A stretch of DNA of 24,718 nucleotides from Bacteroidales bacterium (GTDB taxonomy: Bacteria; Bacteroidota; Bacteroidia; Bacteroidales; Muribaculaceae), in the NCBI GenBank assembly GCA_004557195.1, contig SFER01000032.1, positions 1-24,718 on the forward strand. Reading direction: 5' to 3'. A model generated the notes under the pieces. That model was not told where the DNA came from. It worked only from the letters and a program-made list of their open reading frames with translations, and did not search any database. Below, in pieces: positions 14,215 through 22,016 of the stretch. Made by a program: the position numbers and the translations under genes. The stretch's first letter is position 1; each line of letters opens with the position of its first letter.

Positions 14215-17205
14215 TTATTCTTTGGGTTCATTATCTATTTCCATTTTCGAGTGGTTGGGCACCGGGAAGCAGCCGCTTCGCTCTTCAACCTTCCAAAGGG
14301 CGTAACTACTGCTGAAGTCCAAATCGTCATACGACGATTTCTTGCAAAGTTTTTCAAGTGAATAATAATGTCCTTGGTCGAAAAAACTGTCAACTCCGGG
14401 GCTTGTTGACTCGAAATAATAATTGTCATAAATCGAGCAAGATATTACAGAATTGGAGTATATCGGCCACATCCATTTATCTCCCACATTAAGGCAGCGG
14501 AATAGTTCGCATTCCGCGTCTATTTCACCCGCAATACCTGCGCCGTTGAGTTTGCTGCCGGTGTATTCCCCCATATTGAGGCAGTCGCTTATCATGCAGA
14601 ATTGCTGGAGATGACCTACGATACCGCCGGGGTTGTCTGAGTTGTTGGCCGACACATTGCCCATATTTACACATTGTGTTATAGATACCACGTTGGGCTG
14701 GTAATCATCGCAATTCTCCGCTATAGCATTGACGCCACCGGTGAATGTGGCGACCCCGCCCACAAATGCAACTACTATCGCAGTGCCTCCCGACACTGCC
14801 AGCCCGGCTATGAATGCAGCTGTAGAGACTACGAGGCACGCACCGCCGATGACACCATGTACGATTTCATACACTTTTTTCTGGCTTTCCACTTCTTCCG
14901 AGCGCAATTTGCGTTCATAGTTGAGGCTATAGTTGAGAGTGTTGGAATTATCCGGCGATGCCTCGTGGAATGCCACCAGAGCATTGAGCCCGGCGTAATA
15001 TTGAGCCGCAGTGCTTGCATCCAATCCCGAATATAGTTTTTTCGGAACCATAAGAGTGCTTCTCATATTGTCTATGTCGGCTTTGACACCGGCATCTATC
15101 TTTTTGGCTTCTTCCGTGATTTGAGCCTTCAATGCGTCGATTTCTTCGGGGTTCACCCATTCGGGAATGCATAAGGCCTTGCCAACCCAGTCATAGACAA
15201 TTGTGGAAATGTCAAATGCGATTTCAATGCAATGTGCCACTTTGTGTATTCTTTCCCATTTCTTCACATCCGTTACTTTTTTTGCCAGTTCTCCACCCTC
15301 TTTAAGAGACTCGCCTGTGCAAGCGATAACCGGACCTGCTATGCCGAGCACACATTCAATTCCTCCAATGATACAGTTTATTGTGTTCATGGTGGTCCAC
15401 TCGCGCGGGTCTCCCATTTCACCGACAAGACCGCCTGTAATACCATTGCCGCTATTGGTGATATTGCCCGCATTGCAGCAGTAGTTAAGCACCGATTGAG
15501 TGCCCGCAAGAGCAACGATGCCGCCCACATAATTGGCAGTAGTGTTCACCTCTCCAAAGTTTTGAGTCGTGAAGATTGTACCCCAGGTCGATTTTCCCAC
15601 CACGCCGCCTACACAGTCGGCTTTGTTGGCTGTTACCTTCCCGGCGTTCAGTGAGTTATGGATTACAGCCACCGAGGTGTTTCCGGCGATGCCGCCAACA
15701 ATGCAATTCTCGGCATTGCCTGTTACATCTCCTTTGTTATACACTCCGTAGCATCCGAATTGTGCCTCGCCGCATATTCCTCCCACCGATGTCTCGCCAA
15801 TGATGCTGCCGTGGTTGCTGCACGACCTGAACATGGCGTTGTTGAAATATCCGTATTCTCTCGATACACAGGTGCTTCCAATTATGCCGCCAACTCCTGT
15901 GTGCCCCGATATAATGCCATTGTTGGTGCAGGTGTAAACAAATGCCATTCCCGTGCCGCCCGCTATTCCGCCGGCGCCTATTCCCGAGTTGTTTGTGTCG
16001 GAAGGAGAATAGGAGAGTGCTCCCGATATAGTGCCCTCGTTTATACATGACATTATCATAAGGGTGTCGCATGAACCGACTATGCCGCCGCAGCCTGTAT
16101 ATTCCGCCTTGATGTCGGCAAGGTTTTGACACGTTTGTAAGGTGGTGTTTGAGAATATCGAGCCGGCTCCGATGATTCCCCCCACTCCATAAGAGCCATA
16201 GACTGCCGTGCCCATGTTGGAACATCCCTCTATCATCACTTTGCTCTCCATGTCGGCAAGTCCCACAAGTCCTCCGATGGCTGCGCTGCCGCTCTTTGCC
16301 GAAATGCGCCCTCCCATAGTGGTACAGTTCACAATGTTGGTTTGTGTGCGCTTATTCCCTTGGGTTACAACTGCGCCCAGGATTGAGCCTGCGGCAAAAT
16401 TCCCGTCGATGGTGGGATTCACCATATTTATATTTCGGAATGTGGCATTTTCGGCATATCCAAACAACCCGAGTCCGCCCGAATCGGGGCGCTTTATCCA
16501 CATTCCGTAGATTTCAAATCCGTTTCCGTTGTAGATGCCGCGAAATGGATTGTTGTTGAGGTCGCCGATAGGCATCCAGCCATAATTCTTGTCGCTGTTC
16601 CATGACGCCTGCTCCAAGTCGATATGGGCTGTTTGTAGAAAATGTGTTTTCGGGAATAGTAGTAAATTGTTGAGCACATGGTCGTTGGCGACATCACGAA
16701 TGCGCTTCAAGTGGGAGGATGACGACACGATAAACGGATTTTCCGATGTGCCTTCGCCAAACAGTTCCATTAACTCGCTGTATTTGTCGAGCATATCATC
16801 TGTTATACCGTTTTCGTCGATTCTAACACGGCATCCGAGTCCGTATTCTTCCCATATGGTATCCCCTGTTTCTGCATCAACTGTTGGCGATAGCAGGTAT
16901 AGAAGCCGGTATTCGCCCGATTTCAAGCCCCTGTCGAGGTTGAGAATAGATTTCCCGTTTATACGCTTATGGGTACCGGTGCGTGTTATCACCGTCCCGT
17001 CGTCTGTGCTAAGTGCAAGTTTGAAAGATGCACTCCTAAAACGTTCCATGCCCGATGTGAGTGAAATACTTTGATGATTTCCCAGGTAATTGTCTTTCTC
17101 CGGACCCACTGCCTGTGGCTCATCGTCATGGCATGAGAATAAAAACATAAACAGACATAAAATGCCCGTAATTCGTAGAATTCTATTATTCATAAACAAT
17201 CGCAT
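14215..17205 (-). CDS. GLUG-repeat surface lipoprotein with helical hydrophobic insert
   Basis: The product has 996 residues from the chosen start. The frame opens at 17226, but a TATATTTG promoter element covers 17224-17231, so ATG 17205 (MRLFMNNRIL) or 17193 (MNNRIL) is more likely. The signal peptide ends at FMFLFSC and is followed by HDDE, a likely surface-export signal. An N-terminal domain of about 130 residues precedes FGEGTSENPFIVSSSSHLKR, the GLUG entry motif. GLUG repeats (GGLGLFGY, IGGLVGL, VGGIIGA, CGGIVGS, VGGICGE, VGGIAGN, VGGVVGK, GGLVGEM) then run to about residue 600. A predominantly helical block of about 230 residues (15390 down to 14690) interrupts them. It contains two Gly-rich hydrophobic stretches, and GLUG repeats resume after it (PGGIVGH, GAGIAGE). 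The end, DFSSSYALWKVEERSGCFPVP, matches the family. It is first in the two-gene operon. Confidence 0.82.
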   Translation of the reverse strand: MRLFMNNRILRITGILCLFMFLFSCHDDEPQAVGPEKDNYLGNHQSISLTSGMERFRSASFKLALSTDDGTVITRTGTHKRINGKSILNLDRGLKSGEYRLLYLLSPTVDAETGDTIWEEYGLGCRVRIDENGITDDMLDKYSELMELFGEGTSENPFIVSSSSHLKRIRDVANDHVLNNLLLFPKTHFLQTAHIDLEQASWNSDKNYGWMPIGDLNNNPFRGIYNGNGFEIYGMWIKRPDSGGLGLFGYAENATFRNINMVNPTIDGNFAAGSILGAVVTQGNKRTQTNIVNCTTMGGRISAKSGSAAIGGLVGLADMESKVMIEGCSNMGTAVYGSYGVGGIIGAGSIFSNTTLQTCQNLADIKAEYTGCGGIVGSCDTLMIMSCINEGTISGALSYSPSDTNNSGIGAGGIAGGTGMAFVYTCTNNGIISGHTGVGGIIGSTCVSREYGYFNNAMFRSCSNHGSIIGETSVGGICGEAQFGCYGVYNKGDVTGNAENCIVGGIAGNTSVAVIHNSLNAGKVTANKADCVGGVVGKSTWGTIFTTQNFGEVNTTANYVGGIVALAGTQSVLNYCCNAGNITNSGNGITGGLVGEMGDPREWTTMNTINCIIGGIECVLGIAGPVIACTGESLKEGGELAKKVTDVKKWERIHKVAHCIEIAFDISTIVYDWVGKALCIPEWVNPEEIDALKAQITEEAKKIDAGVKADIDNMRSTLMVPKKLYSGLDASTAAQYYAGLNALVAFHEASPDNSNTLNYSLNYERKLRSEEVESQKKVYEIVHGVIGGACLVVSTAAFIAGLAVSGGTAIVVAFVGGVATFTGGVNAIAENCDDYQPNVVSITQCVNMGNVSANNSDNPGGIVGHLQQFCMISDCLNMGEYTGSKLNGAGIAGEIDAECELFRCLNVGDKWMWPIYSNSVISCSIYDNYYFESTSPGVDSFFDQGHYYSLEKLCKKSSYDDLDFSSSYALWKVEERSGCFPVPNHSKMEIDNEPKE

Positions 17206-17223
17206 AATTTTAATAATATGTTG

Positions 17224-17231
17224 CAAATATA
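17224..17231 (-). promoter_or_regulatory. -7 element for the GLUG lipoprotein operon
   Basis: On the minus strand this is TATATTTG, matching TAnnTTTG, 19 nt before the ATG at 17205. No TTG was found at the expected -33 distance, so the match is partial. It argues against the upstream ATG at 17226. Confidence 0.5.
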
Positions 17232-17284
17232 ATATTTTCTTTAATACTTTCTTACATACATTCCTTTTTATGCTTTATTTTACA

Positions 17285-17314
17285 TTGTTTTTCCGTTTTT
17301 TTTCACTATCTTTG
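17285..17314 (+). promoter_or_regulatory. Promoter of the 190-residue conserved protein gene
   Basis: TTG (17285-17287), a 19-nt spacer and TATCTTTG (17307-17314) form a full Bacteroidetes promoter match, 33 nt before the ATG at 17348. It is divergent from the GLUG operon. Confidence 0.78.
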
Positions 17315-17347
17315 TGGGTGCAACCTTCGCTTAAAATTTTTTACCGT

Positions 17348-17920
17348 ATGGATTATTCAAAAGAGGTCGCTCGACTTGCCGATTTGTTTCGAGAAATGGT
17401 GGCAAATTACAATAGCGCCGGTGACTTGTGGAAAAACATCCCGCTTGCTGCCGAGGCTTTCGACATCATGAAAAACCGATTGCCCGAGGTGCTGGAAGGG
17501 GAGTATTCTACTTCTGCCGAGCGAGCATCGTTGCTCGAAAATATGCTTGAGGTGTATAACGAGCTCGACACTCCGCGCTTTTGCATCGGTGTGAGGGAAT
17601 TTATCCACTCTATTGCTCCAAGCGATGCCAATAGCGCCGAATTGAAGCGTCTTTCGGAATATGTAAACCCGGACATAGACACCGAAGTGTGGCGCAAGAC
17701 CTATGGCAGGCTTTTGCGCTTCGACCCGGTGGAACGCTCTCCGCGCTGGGAGGAGGTGATTTATGAGGTTGAGAAAGAATGTGCCCGCCGATTGTGCTCC
17801 ACGCCGCGTGGCATGGGGTTCTGCTTCGAGTATTGGAGTGTGAAGTGCGAGGTTCTCGCCCGAATGGGCATCGAGTGGCGCTCTCCGCGGGCGATGAATC
17901 CCCGCGTGATGTTTGATTGA
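17348..17920 (+). CDS. Conserved uncharacterised Bacteroidetes protein (190 residues)
   Basis: Function unknown. The frame is open from 17090, but the promoter at 17285-17314 and the content (hydrophobic, low-complexity reading before 17348) point to ATG 17348 (MDYSKEVARL). The soluble protein has a helical N-terminal half with a heptad-like SLLENMLEVYNELDTP segment. The C-terminal half looks strongly constrained and is rich in aromatic and charged residues: NPDIDTEVWRKTYGRLLRFD, then PVERSPRWEEVIYEVEKE, CARRL, PRGMGFCFEYW, and a final GIEWRSPRAMNPRVMFD. I recall very similar C-terminal ends in unnamed proteins of other Bacteroidetes, but I know of no assigned role. No signal peptide or membrane segment is seen. 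It precedes the mutarotase-like gene by 29 nt, so the two may be cotranscribed. Confidence 0.8.
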   Translation: MDYSKEVARLADLFREMVANYNSAGDLWKNIPLAAEAFDIMKNRLPEVLEGEYSTSAERASLLENMLEVYNELDTPRFCIGVREFIHSIAPSDANSAELKRLSEYVNPDIDTEVWRKTYGRLLRFDPVERSPRWEEVIYEVEKECARRLCSTPRGMGFCFEYWSVKCEVLARMGIEWRSPRAMNPRVMFD

Positions 17921-17949
17921 ATGTATAACTGACTAATAATTAAAATATT

Positions 17950-18831
17950 ATGAAAACTATCGAGAATGATTATATCAAAGTTGAGGTGAATGAATGTGGT
18001 GCCGAACTCCACAGCATTGTGCGCAAGAGCGATGGCAGGGAGTTTCTATGGCAGGGCAATCCCGAATATTGGAAACGCCGTTCTCCGGTGCTTTTCCCGA
18101 TTGTCGGCGCCGTATGGAACAATGAAATGCGTGTCGGCGCGTCGAAATATTGCCTCTTCCAGCATGGCTTTGCCCGCGATGCACTTTTCACGCTCGTCGC
18201 GCATGAGCCTGCCGAGTTGTGGATGTCGTTCTCTTCCTCTGAAGACACACTTGCCATCTATCCTTTCGATTTCCGCCTCGAGATAGGCTATCGCCTTGCC
18301 GGAAGCACCGTGGAAGTGATGTGGCGTGTGAAGAACCCTTCGACCGATGAGGTGCTGCACTTCCAGATTGGCGCTCACCCGGCGTTCAACTATATCGATT
18401 ACGACCCCGAAGCGCAAAATCAAGGCTATATGCGACTTGCGCCTGCTGCCGCCGACTATGTCCTCTCGGTGATAGGCGAGAAGGGGTGTCTCAACCGTTC
18501 CGACGACACTCTCCACACCGGCGCCGGCGATATCGAGATTACTCGCAACACATTTGATGCCGATGCCATTATCCTCGAAAACAGCCAAGTGCAGGAGGTT
18601 ACGCTCCTCGCGCGCGACAAAACTCCCTATCTGCGCGTGTCGTTTGATGCGCCGCTGGTGGGACTGTGGTCGCCTGCACGAGGCAAATATGCGCCGTTTG
18701 TGTGCATCGAGCCATGGTATGGGCGCTGCGACCGCGAGCACTACACCGGGCAGTATGCCGATAAAGAGTGGATGCAACACCTCGCTCCCGGTGCCGATTT
18801 CTCCGCCTCCTACAAAATCACTCTCCTTTAG
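17950..18831 (+). CDS. Aldose 1-epimerase / galactose mutarotase-like protein (LacX-type)
   Basis: The 293-residue protein has the galactose mutarotase-like beta-sandwich fold. Family members interconvert alpha and beta anomers of hexoses or act on hexose-6-phosphates. Landmarks are LFPIVGAVWN (49-58), FQHGFARD with His72, FQIGAHPAFN with His143 as the likely catalytic acid, and CIEPWYG with Glu254 as the likely base. The IGAHPAFN and EPWYG forms place it with the LacX-like branch rather than GalM. There is no signal peptide, so it is cytoplasmic. The start is fixed by an A/T-rich leader directly before ATG 17950. The true sugar substrate cannot be told from sequence. Confidence 0.9.
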   Translation: MKTIENDYIKVEVNECGAELHSIVRKSDGREFLWQGNPEYWKRRSPVLFPIVGAVWNNEMRVGASKYCLFQHGFARDALFTLVAHEPAELWMSFSSSEDTLAIYPFDFRLEIGYRLAGSTVEVMWRVKNPSTDEVLHFQIGAHPAFNYIDYDPEAQNQGYMRLAPAAADYVLSVIGEKGCLNRSDDTLHTGAGDIEITRNTFDADAIILENSQVQEVTLLARDKTPYLRVSFDAPLVGLWSPARGKYAPFVCIEPWYGRCDREHYTGQYADKEWMQHLAPGADFSASYKITLL

Positions 18832-19068
18832 GATTTAGGATTTAAACGAAAGTTGAGCGAAAAAATCGCTTCAAACGATGGTAATCTCGAGAATTTTGCG
18901 TATCTTTGCAAAGATATAGGCGAATTGCTGCCGATTTTGCAATATGTTGAGTTTTAAGTGTATAGCAAATAGCGGTTGCTCTGTGTCTAATCGGTTTACG
19001 ATTCACTTTTGGGATTTTTCCCCGATTGTGACTCTATAATTTTGAAAAAAAATATCAATAAATAATTT
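18832..19068 (+). promoter_or_regulatory. gyrB upstream region with palindromic -7 element
   Basis: These 237 non-coding bases precede gyrB. They contain TATCTTTGCAAAGATA (18901-18916), a perfect 16-bp palindrome that puts a TAnnTTTG element on each strand. If the plus-strand copy is used, the gyrB leader is about 150 nt. A second possible -7 element, TAATTTTG, lies at 19037-19044, closer to the gene. Neither has a good -33 TTG. A 7-bp tandem duplication (TAGGATT twice) starts at the mutarotase stop codon. Confidence 0.5.
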
Positions 19069-21015
19069 ATGTCAGAACAAGAAAAAAGTTATTCAGCCAA
19101 TAGTATTCAAGTGCTTGAAGGTCTTGAGGCGGTGAGAAAACGCCCCTCGATGTATATTGGCGACACAAGCAGCAAAGGCTTGCACCATCTTGTATATGAG
19201 GTGGTTGATAACTCGATCGACGAGGCTCTTGCCGGTTATGCCACCGATATAGAGGTTACTATCAACGAAGACAATTCCATTACCGTTGTCGATAACGGCC
19301 GCGGTATCCCTGTGGATATGCACGAAAAGGAGCACAAATCGGCTCTCGAAGTGGTGCTCACCGTGCTCCATGCCGGTGGTAAATTTGATAAAGGCTCTTA
19401 CAAGGTGTCCGGCGGCTTGCACGGTGTGGGTGTGTCGTGTGTCAACGCCCTTTCGACCTATCTCCGCGCCGAGGTGTGCCGCAATGGCAAGGTGTATATG
19501 CAAGAGTATTCTTGCGGACACCCCAAAGCCCCTGTCGCTGTTATCGGCGAAACCGACCGCACCGGTACGATGATTACTTTCCATCCCGATGCCTCGATTT
19601 TCTCGGTTACTACCTATGAATATTCTATCCTTGCCACTCGTCTTCGCGACCTCGCTTTCCTTAACTCCGGTATCACTTTGGTGCTCACCGACAAGCGCGA
19701 CCTCGACGAAAACGGCAATCCCAAGACCGAAACTTTCTATTCCAAAACCGGTCTCGATGAATTTGTCCAATATATCGACTCCAACAAGGAACACCTCATC
19801 GAAGATGTTATCCACATCAGCAAAACCAGCGCCGGTGTCCCTGTTGAGGTGGCAATGACCTACAACACCACTTTCAACGAGAATATCTACTCGTTTGTCA
19901 ACAATATCAACACTATCGAAGGTGGTACTCACCTCACCGGTTTCCGCCGCGGCCTCACAAGCACCCTCAAAAAGTATGCCGAGGACAACAAAATGCTTGA
20001 GAAGGCTAAAGTGGAGATTTCGGGCGATGACTTCCGCGAGGGTCTCACCGCTGTGATTTCGGTGAAGGTGCTCGAACCGCAGTTCGAGGGACAGACCAAG
20101 ACAAAACTCGGTAACAACGAGGTGATTGGTGCTGTGCAAACTGCCGTGAGCGAGGCTCTCAGCGCTTATCTCGAGGAGCACCCACGCCAGGCTAAGACTA
20201 TCGTGGAGAAGGTGATTCTCGCCGCTCAAGCTCGCCACGCAGCCTATAATGCCCGCATGAAAGTGCAACGCAAATCGGTCCTCGCCGGTGGCGGTCTCCC
20301 CGGTAAACTCGCCGACTGCGCTTCCCGAAATGCCGAAGACAGCGAATTGTTCCTCGTTGAGGGTGATTCTGCCGGCGGTTCGGCTAAGCAGGGCCGTAAC
20401 CCACAATATCAGGCTATCCTTCCGCTCCGCGGTAAAATCCTCAACGTGGAGAAGGCTATGGACCACAAGGTGTTCGAGAGCCAGGAAATCACCAATATCT
20501 TCCGTGCCCTCGGTGTTACTATCGGTACTCCCGAGGATAGCAAGGCTGCCAATCTGAGCAAACTCCGCTATCACAAGGTGATTATCATGACCGATGCCGA
20601 TGTCGATGGTGCTCACATTGCTACACTCCTCATGACGCTCTTCTTCCGCCGTATGCGTCCGCTCATCGAGAACGGATATATCTACATCGCCACTCCGCCG
20701 CTCTACAAGTGCACTAAAGGCAATGCTTCGGAATATTGCTGGAACGACGATCAGGTGGAGCGCTTCAAGGAACGCTACGGGGTTACCGAGAGCGACAAGC
20801 AATTCAAGATTCAGCGCTACAAAGGTCTTGGTGAGATGAACCCGCAACAGTTGCGCGAAACCACTATGGACCCCGAGAATCGCATCCTCAAGCAGGTTAC
20901 TATCGAGAATGCCGCCGAGGCAGACCGTATCTTCTCCATGCTTATGGGCGAAGATGTGGCTCCGCGCCGCGACTTCATCAAGGCTAACGCCACTTATGCC
21001 AATATCGACACATAA
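19069..21015 (+). CDS. gyrB: DNA gyrase subunit B
   Basis: ATPase subunit of DNA gyrase, which introduces negative supercoils. The product has 648 residues, the short form that lacks the roughly 170-residue insert of enterobacterial GyrB. The GHKL ATPase domain shows EVVDNSIDEA, VVDNGRGIPVD and GGLHGVGVSCVNALS. The TOPRIM domain has EGDSAGG with catalytic Glu431, and DADVDG with Asp509, Asp511 and Asp513. The C-terminus reads YKGLGEMNPQQL, then APRRDFIKANATYANIDT. GyrB rather than ParE is chosen from these C-terminal features and the N-terminal YSANSIQVLEGLEAVRKRP. Leucine codons are almost all CTC, CTT or TTG (a single CTG), as in a highly expressed native gene. Confidence 0.96.
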   Translation: MSEQEKSYSANSIQVLEGLEAVRKRPSMYIGDTSSKGLHHLVYEVVDNSIDEALAGYATDIEVTINEDNSITVVDNGRGIPVDMHEKEHKSALEVVLTVLHAGGKFDKGSYKVSGGLHGVGVSCVNALSTYLRAEVCRNGKVYMQEYSCGHPKAPVAVIGETDRTGTMITFHPDASIFSVTTYEYSILATRLRDLAFLNSGITLVLTDKRDLDENGNPKTETFYSKTGLDEFVQYIDSNKEHLIEDVIHISKTSAGVPVEVAMTYNTTFNENIYSFVNNINTIEGGTHLTGFRRGLTSTLKKYAEDNKMLEKAKVEISGDDFREGLTAVISVKVLEPQFEGQTKTKLGNNEVIGAVQTAVSEALSAYLEEHPRQAKTIVEKVILAAQARHAAYNARMKVQRKSVLAGGGLPGKLADCASRNAEDSELFLVEGDSAGGSAKQGRNPQYQAILPLRGKILNVEKAMDHKVFESQEITNIFRALGVTIGTPEDSKAANLSKLRYHKVIIMTDADVDGAHIATLLMTLFFRRMRPLIENGYIYIATPPLYKCTKGNASEYCWNDDQVERFKERYGVTESDKQFKIQRYKGLGEMNPQQLRETTMDPENRILKQVTIENAAEADRIFSMLMGEDVAPRRDFIKANATYANIDT

Positions 21016-21039
21016 TCTTTTCGGTTAATTTTTATATGC

Positions 21040-21078
21040 GAGAGGGCGGTCGTGTTGTATCGTTTTGCCCTCTTTTTT
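21040..21078 (+). terminator. Intrinsic terminator after gyrB
   Basis: AGAGGGC (21041-21047) pairs with GCCCTCT (21067-21073) and is followed by five T residues (21074-21078). The loop is large (19 nt). It starts 25 nt after the gyrB stop and ends 18 nt before the beta-lactamase-like ATG, and it covers the alternative GTG start at 21052. Confidence 0.75.
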
Positions 21079-21096
21079 CAATTCACAATTCCGGTT

Positions 21097-21876
21097 ATGC
21101 TTAGGTTTCTCCTCACTTCTGTTTTTGCGTCGGTGGTGCTCGCCGTGTCGGCTGCCGGCTATGGCGCGTGTGCGATTTCCGACTCTGCCGTTGTCGGCGA
21201 GAACATCAACTCCTCCTTTCCTATGCACAGTGTGATGAAATTTGTCCAGGCTCTCTATGTGGCTGACAAATGCGATCTCTCTGCCACGATAGAGGTGGAT
21301 AAGGCGAGTCTGTTGCAAGACACGTGGTCGCCGATGCTCTCAACTTTTGAGGGAAAACACCGCTTTTCTGTTCGGCAATTGCTCTCTTTCTCGCTGCAGC
21401 AGAGCGACAACAACGCTTGCGACATCCTATTCGCTTCGTGCGGCGCTCCGAGCGATGTCGAGGCTTATCTGCGTTCTCTCGGATTCGATGACATAAAACT
21501 GCGACACACCGAGCGCGAAATGCACTACAATCCGTCGTTGAGTGCCGACAATAGTGCCACGCCTCTTGCCATGGCGCAACTGCTGCGGTGGTTTTTCATC
21601 CACCATCTCGACAATGCCAATTTCATGGAGGTGTGGGATATGCTCGCTGCGTGTGCCACCGGATCCGACCGTCTTCCGGCGGCGTTTCCCGATGCCAGGG
21701 TGGTGGCTCACAAGACAGGAACCGGGTTTCCGCACCCCGACGGCTCTTTCGATGCCAACGATGCCGGCATTGTCCTCCTTCCCGGTGCCGCGCCGCTTGC
21801 TGTCGCTGTGTTTGTCCCCGTAGGCGCAGGTGTCTCGGTGGCAGATGCCGCTCGTGCCCTCCTTCGCCAATTATAA
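21097..21876 (+). CDS. Compact class A beta-lactamase-like serine hydrolase (subclass A2 resemblance)
   Basis: The 259-residue product has a signal peptide (about residues 1-20, MLRFLLTSVFASVVLAVSAA) and the active-site motifs of class A beta-lactamases in the right order and spacing. They are FPMHSVMK with Ser45-x-x-Lys48 (S70/K73), SDN at 103-105 (S130 loop), TEREMH at 138-143 (E166 region, in the form seen in CblA/CfxA-like enzymes) and HKTGTG with Lys206 (K234). The W-S-P in LLQDTWSPM also fits subclass A2. The region before the active-site Ser is only about 25 residues after the signal peptide, roughly half the usual length, so the first helix appears to be missing. A GTG start at 21052 would add 15 residues but lies in the gyrB terminator and does not restore the missing part. 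It could be an active lactamase, a DD-peptidase-like relative or a decaying gene. Confidence 0.8.
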   Translation: MLRFLLTSVFASVVLAVSAAGYGACAISDSAVVGENINSSFPMHSVMKFVQALYVADKCDLSATIEVDKASLLQDTWSPMLSTFEGKHRFSVRQLLSFSLQQSDNNACDILFASCGAPSDVEAYLRSLGFDDIKLRHTEREMHYNPSLSADNSATPLAMAQLLRWFFIHHLDNANFMEVWDMLAACATGSDRLPAAFPDARVVAHKTGTGFPHPDGSFDANDAGIVLLPGAAPLAVAVFVPVGAGVSVADAARALLRQL

Positions 21877-21959
21877 TAATTCATAATCTTTCGGTTTGTA
21901 ATCGCCTGATAGCCTGCAATGGTTACCTCCGGGTTATTTACTTTCCGATGTGTGCCTTC

Positions 21960-21990
21960 TTGTGCGTTGTCCCGATAAACCGTAATTTTG
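21960..21990 (+). promoter_or_regulatory. Promoter of the cupin gene
   Basis: TTG (21960-21962), a 20-nt spacer and TAATTTTG (21983-21990) match the Bacteroidetes promoter pattern, 26 nt before the ATG at 22017. The rest of the 21877-22016 gap shows no gene. Confidence 0.7.
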
Positions 21991-22016
21991 CAGCATCAAT
22001 CTAAAGCTAAACTATT

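Noticed and set aside
11254..17205. Regularly spaced repeats as a possible CRISPR array
   Set aside because: The periodicity is at protein level (GGIxG) with diverged DNA and irregular spacing of about 90-150 bases; there are no identical direct repeats.
17090..17347. N-terminal extension of the 190-residue protein
   Set aside because: It overlaps the GLUG gene start and both promoters, and reads as low-complexity hydrophobic sequence.
18046..18780. Open frame of 244 codons on the minus strand over the mutarotase-like gene
   Set aside because: Shadow of the plus-strand gene, which has the catalytic motifs.
19093..20847. Long open frame of 584 codons on the minus strand inside gyrB
   Set aside because: It is antisense to the clearly conserved gyrB; the composition is a mirror of gyrB codon bias, and no domain is recognisable.
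21052..21096. GTG start adding 15 residues to the beta-lactamase-like protein
   Set aside because: It lies in the gyrB terminator hairpin, and the signal peptide begins properly at ATG 21097.
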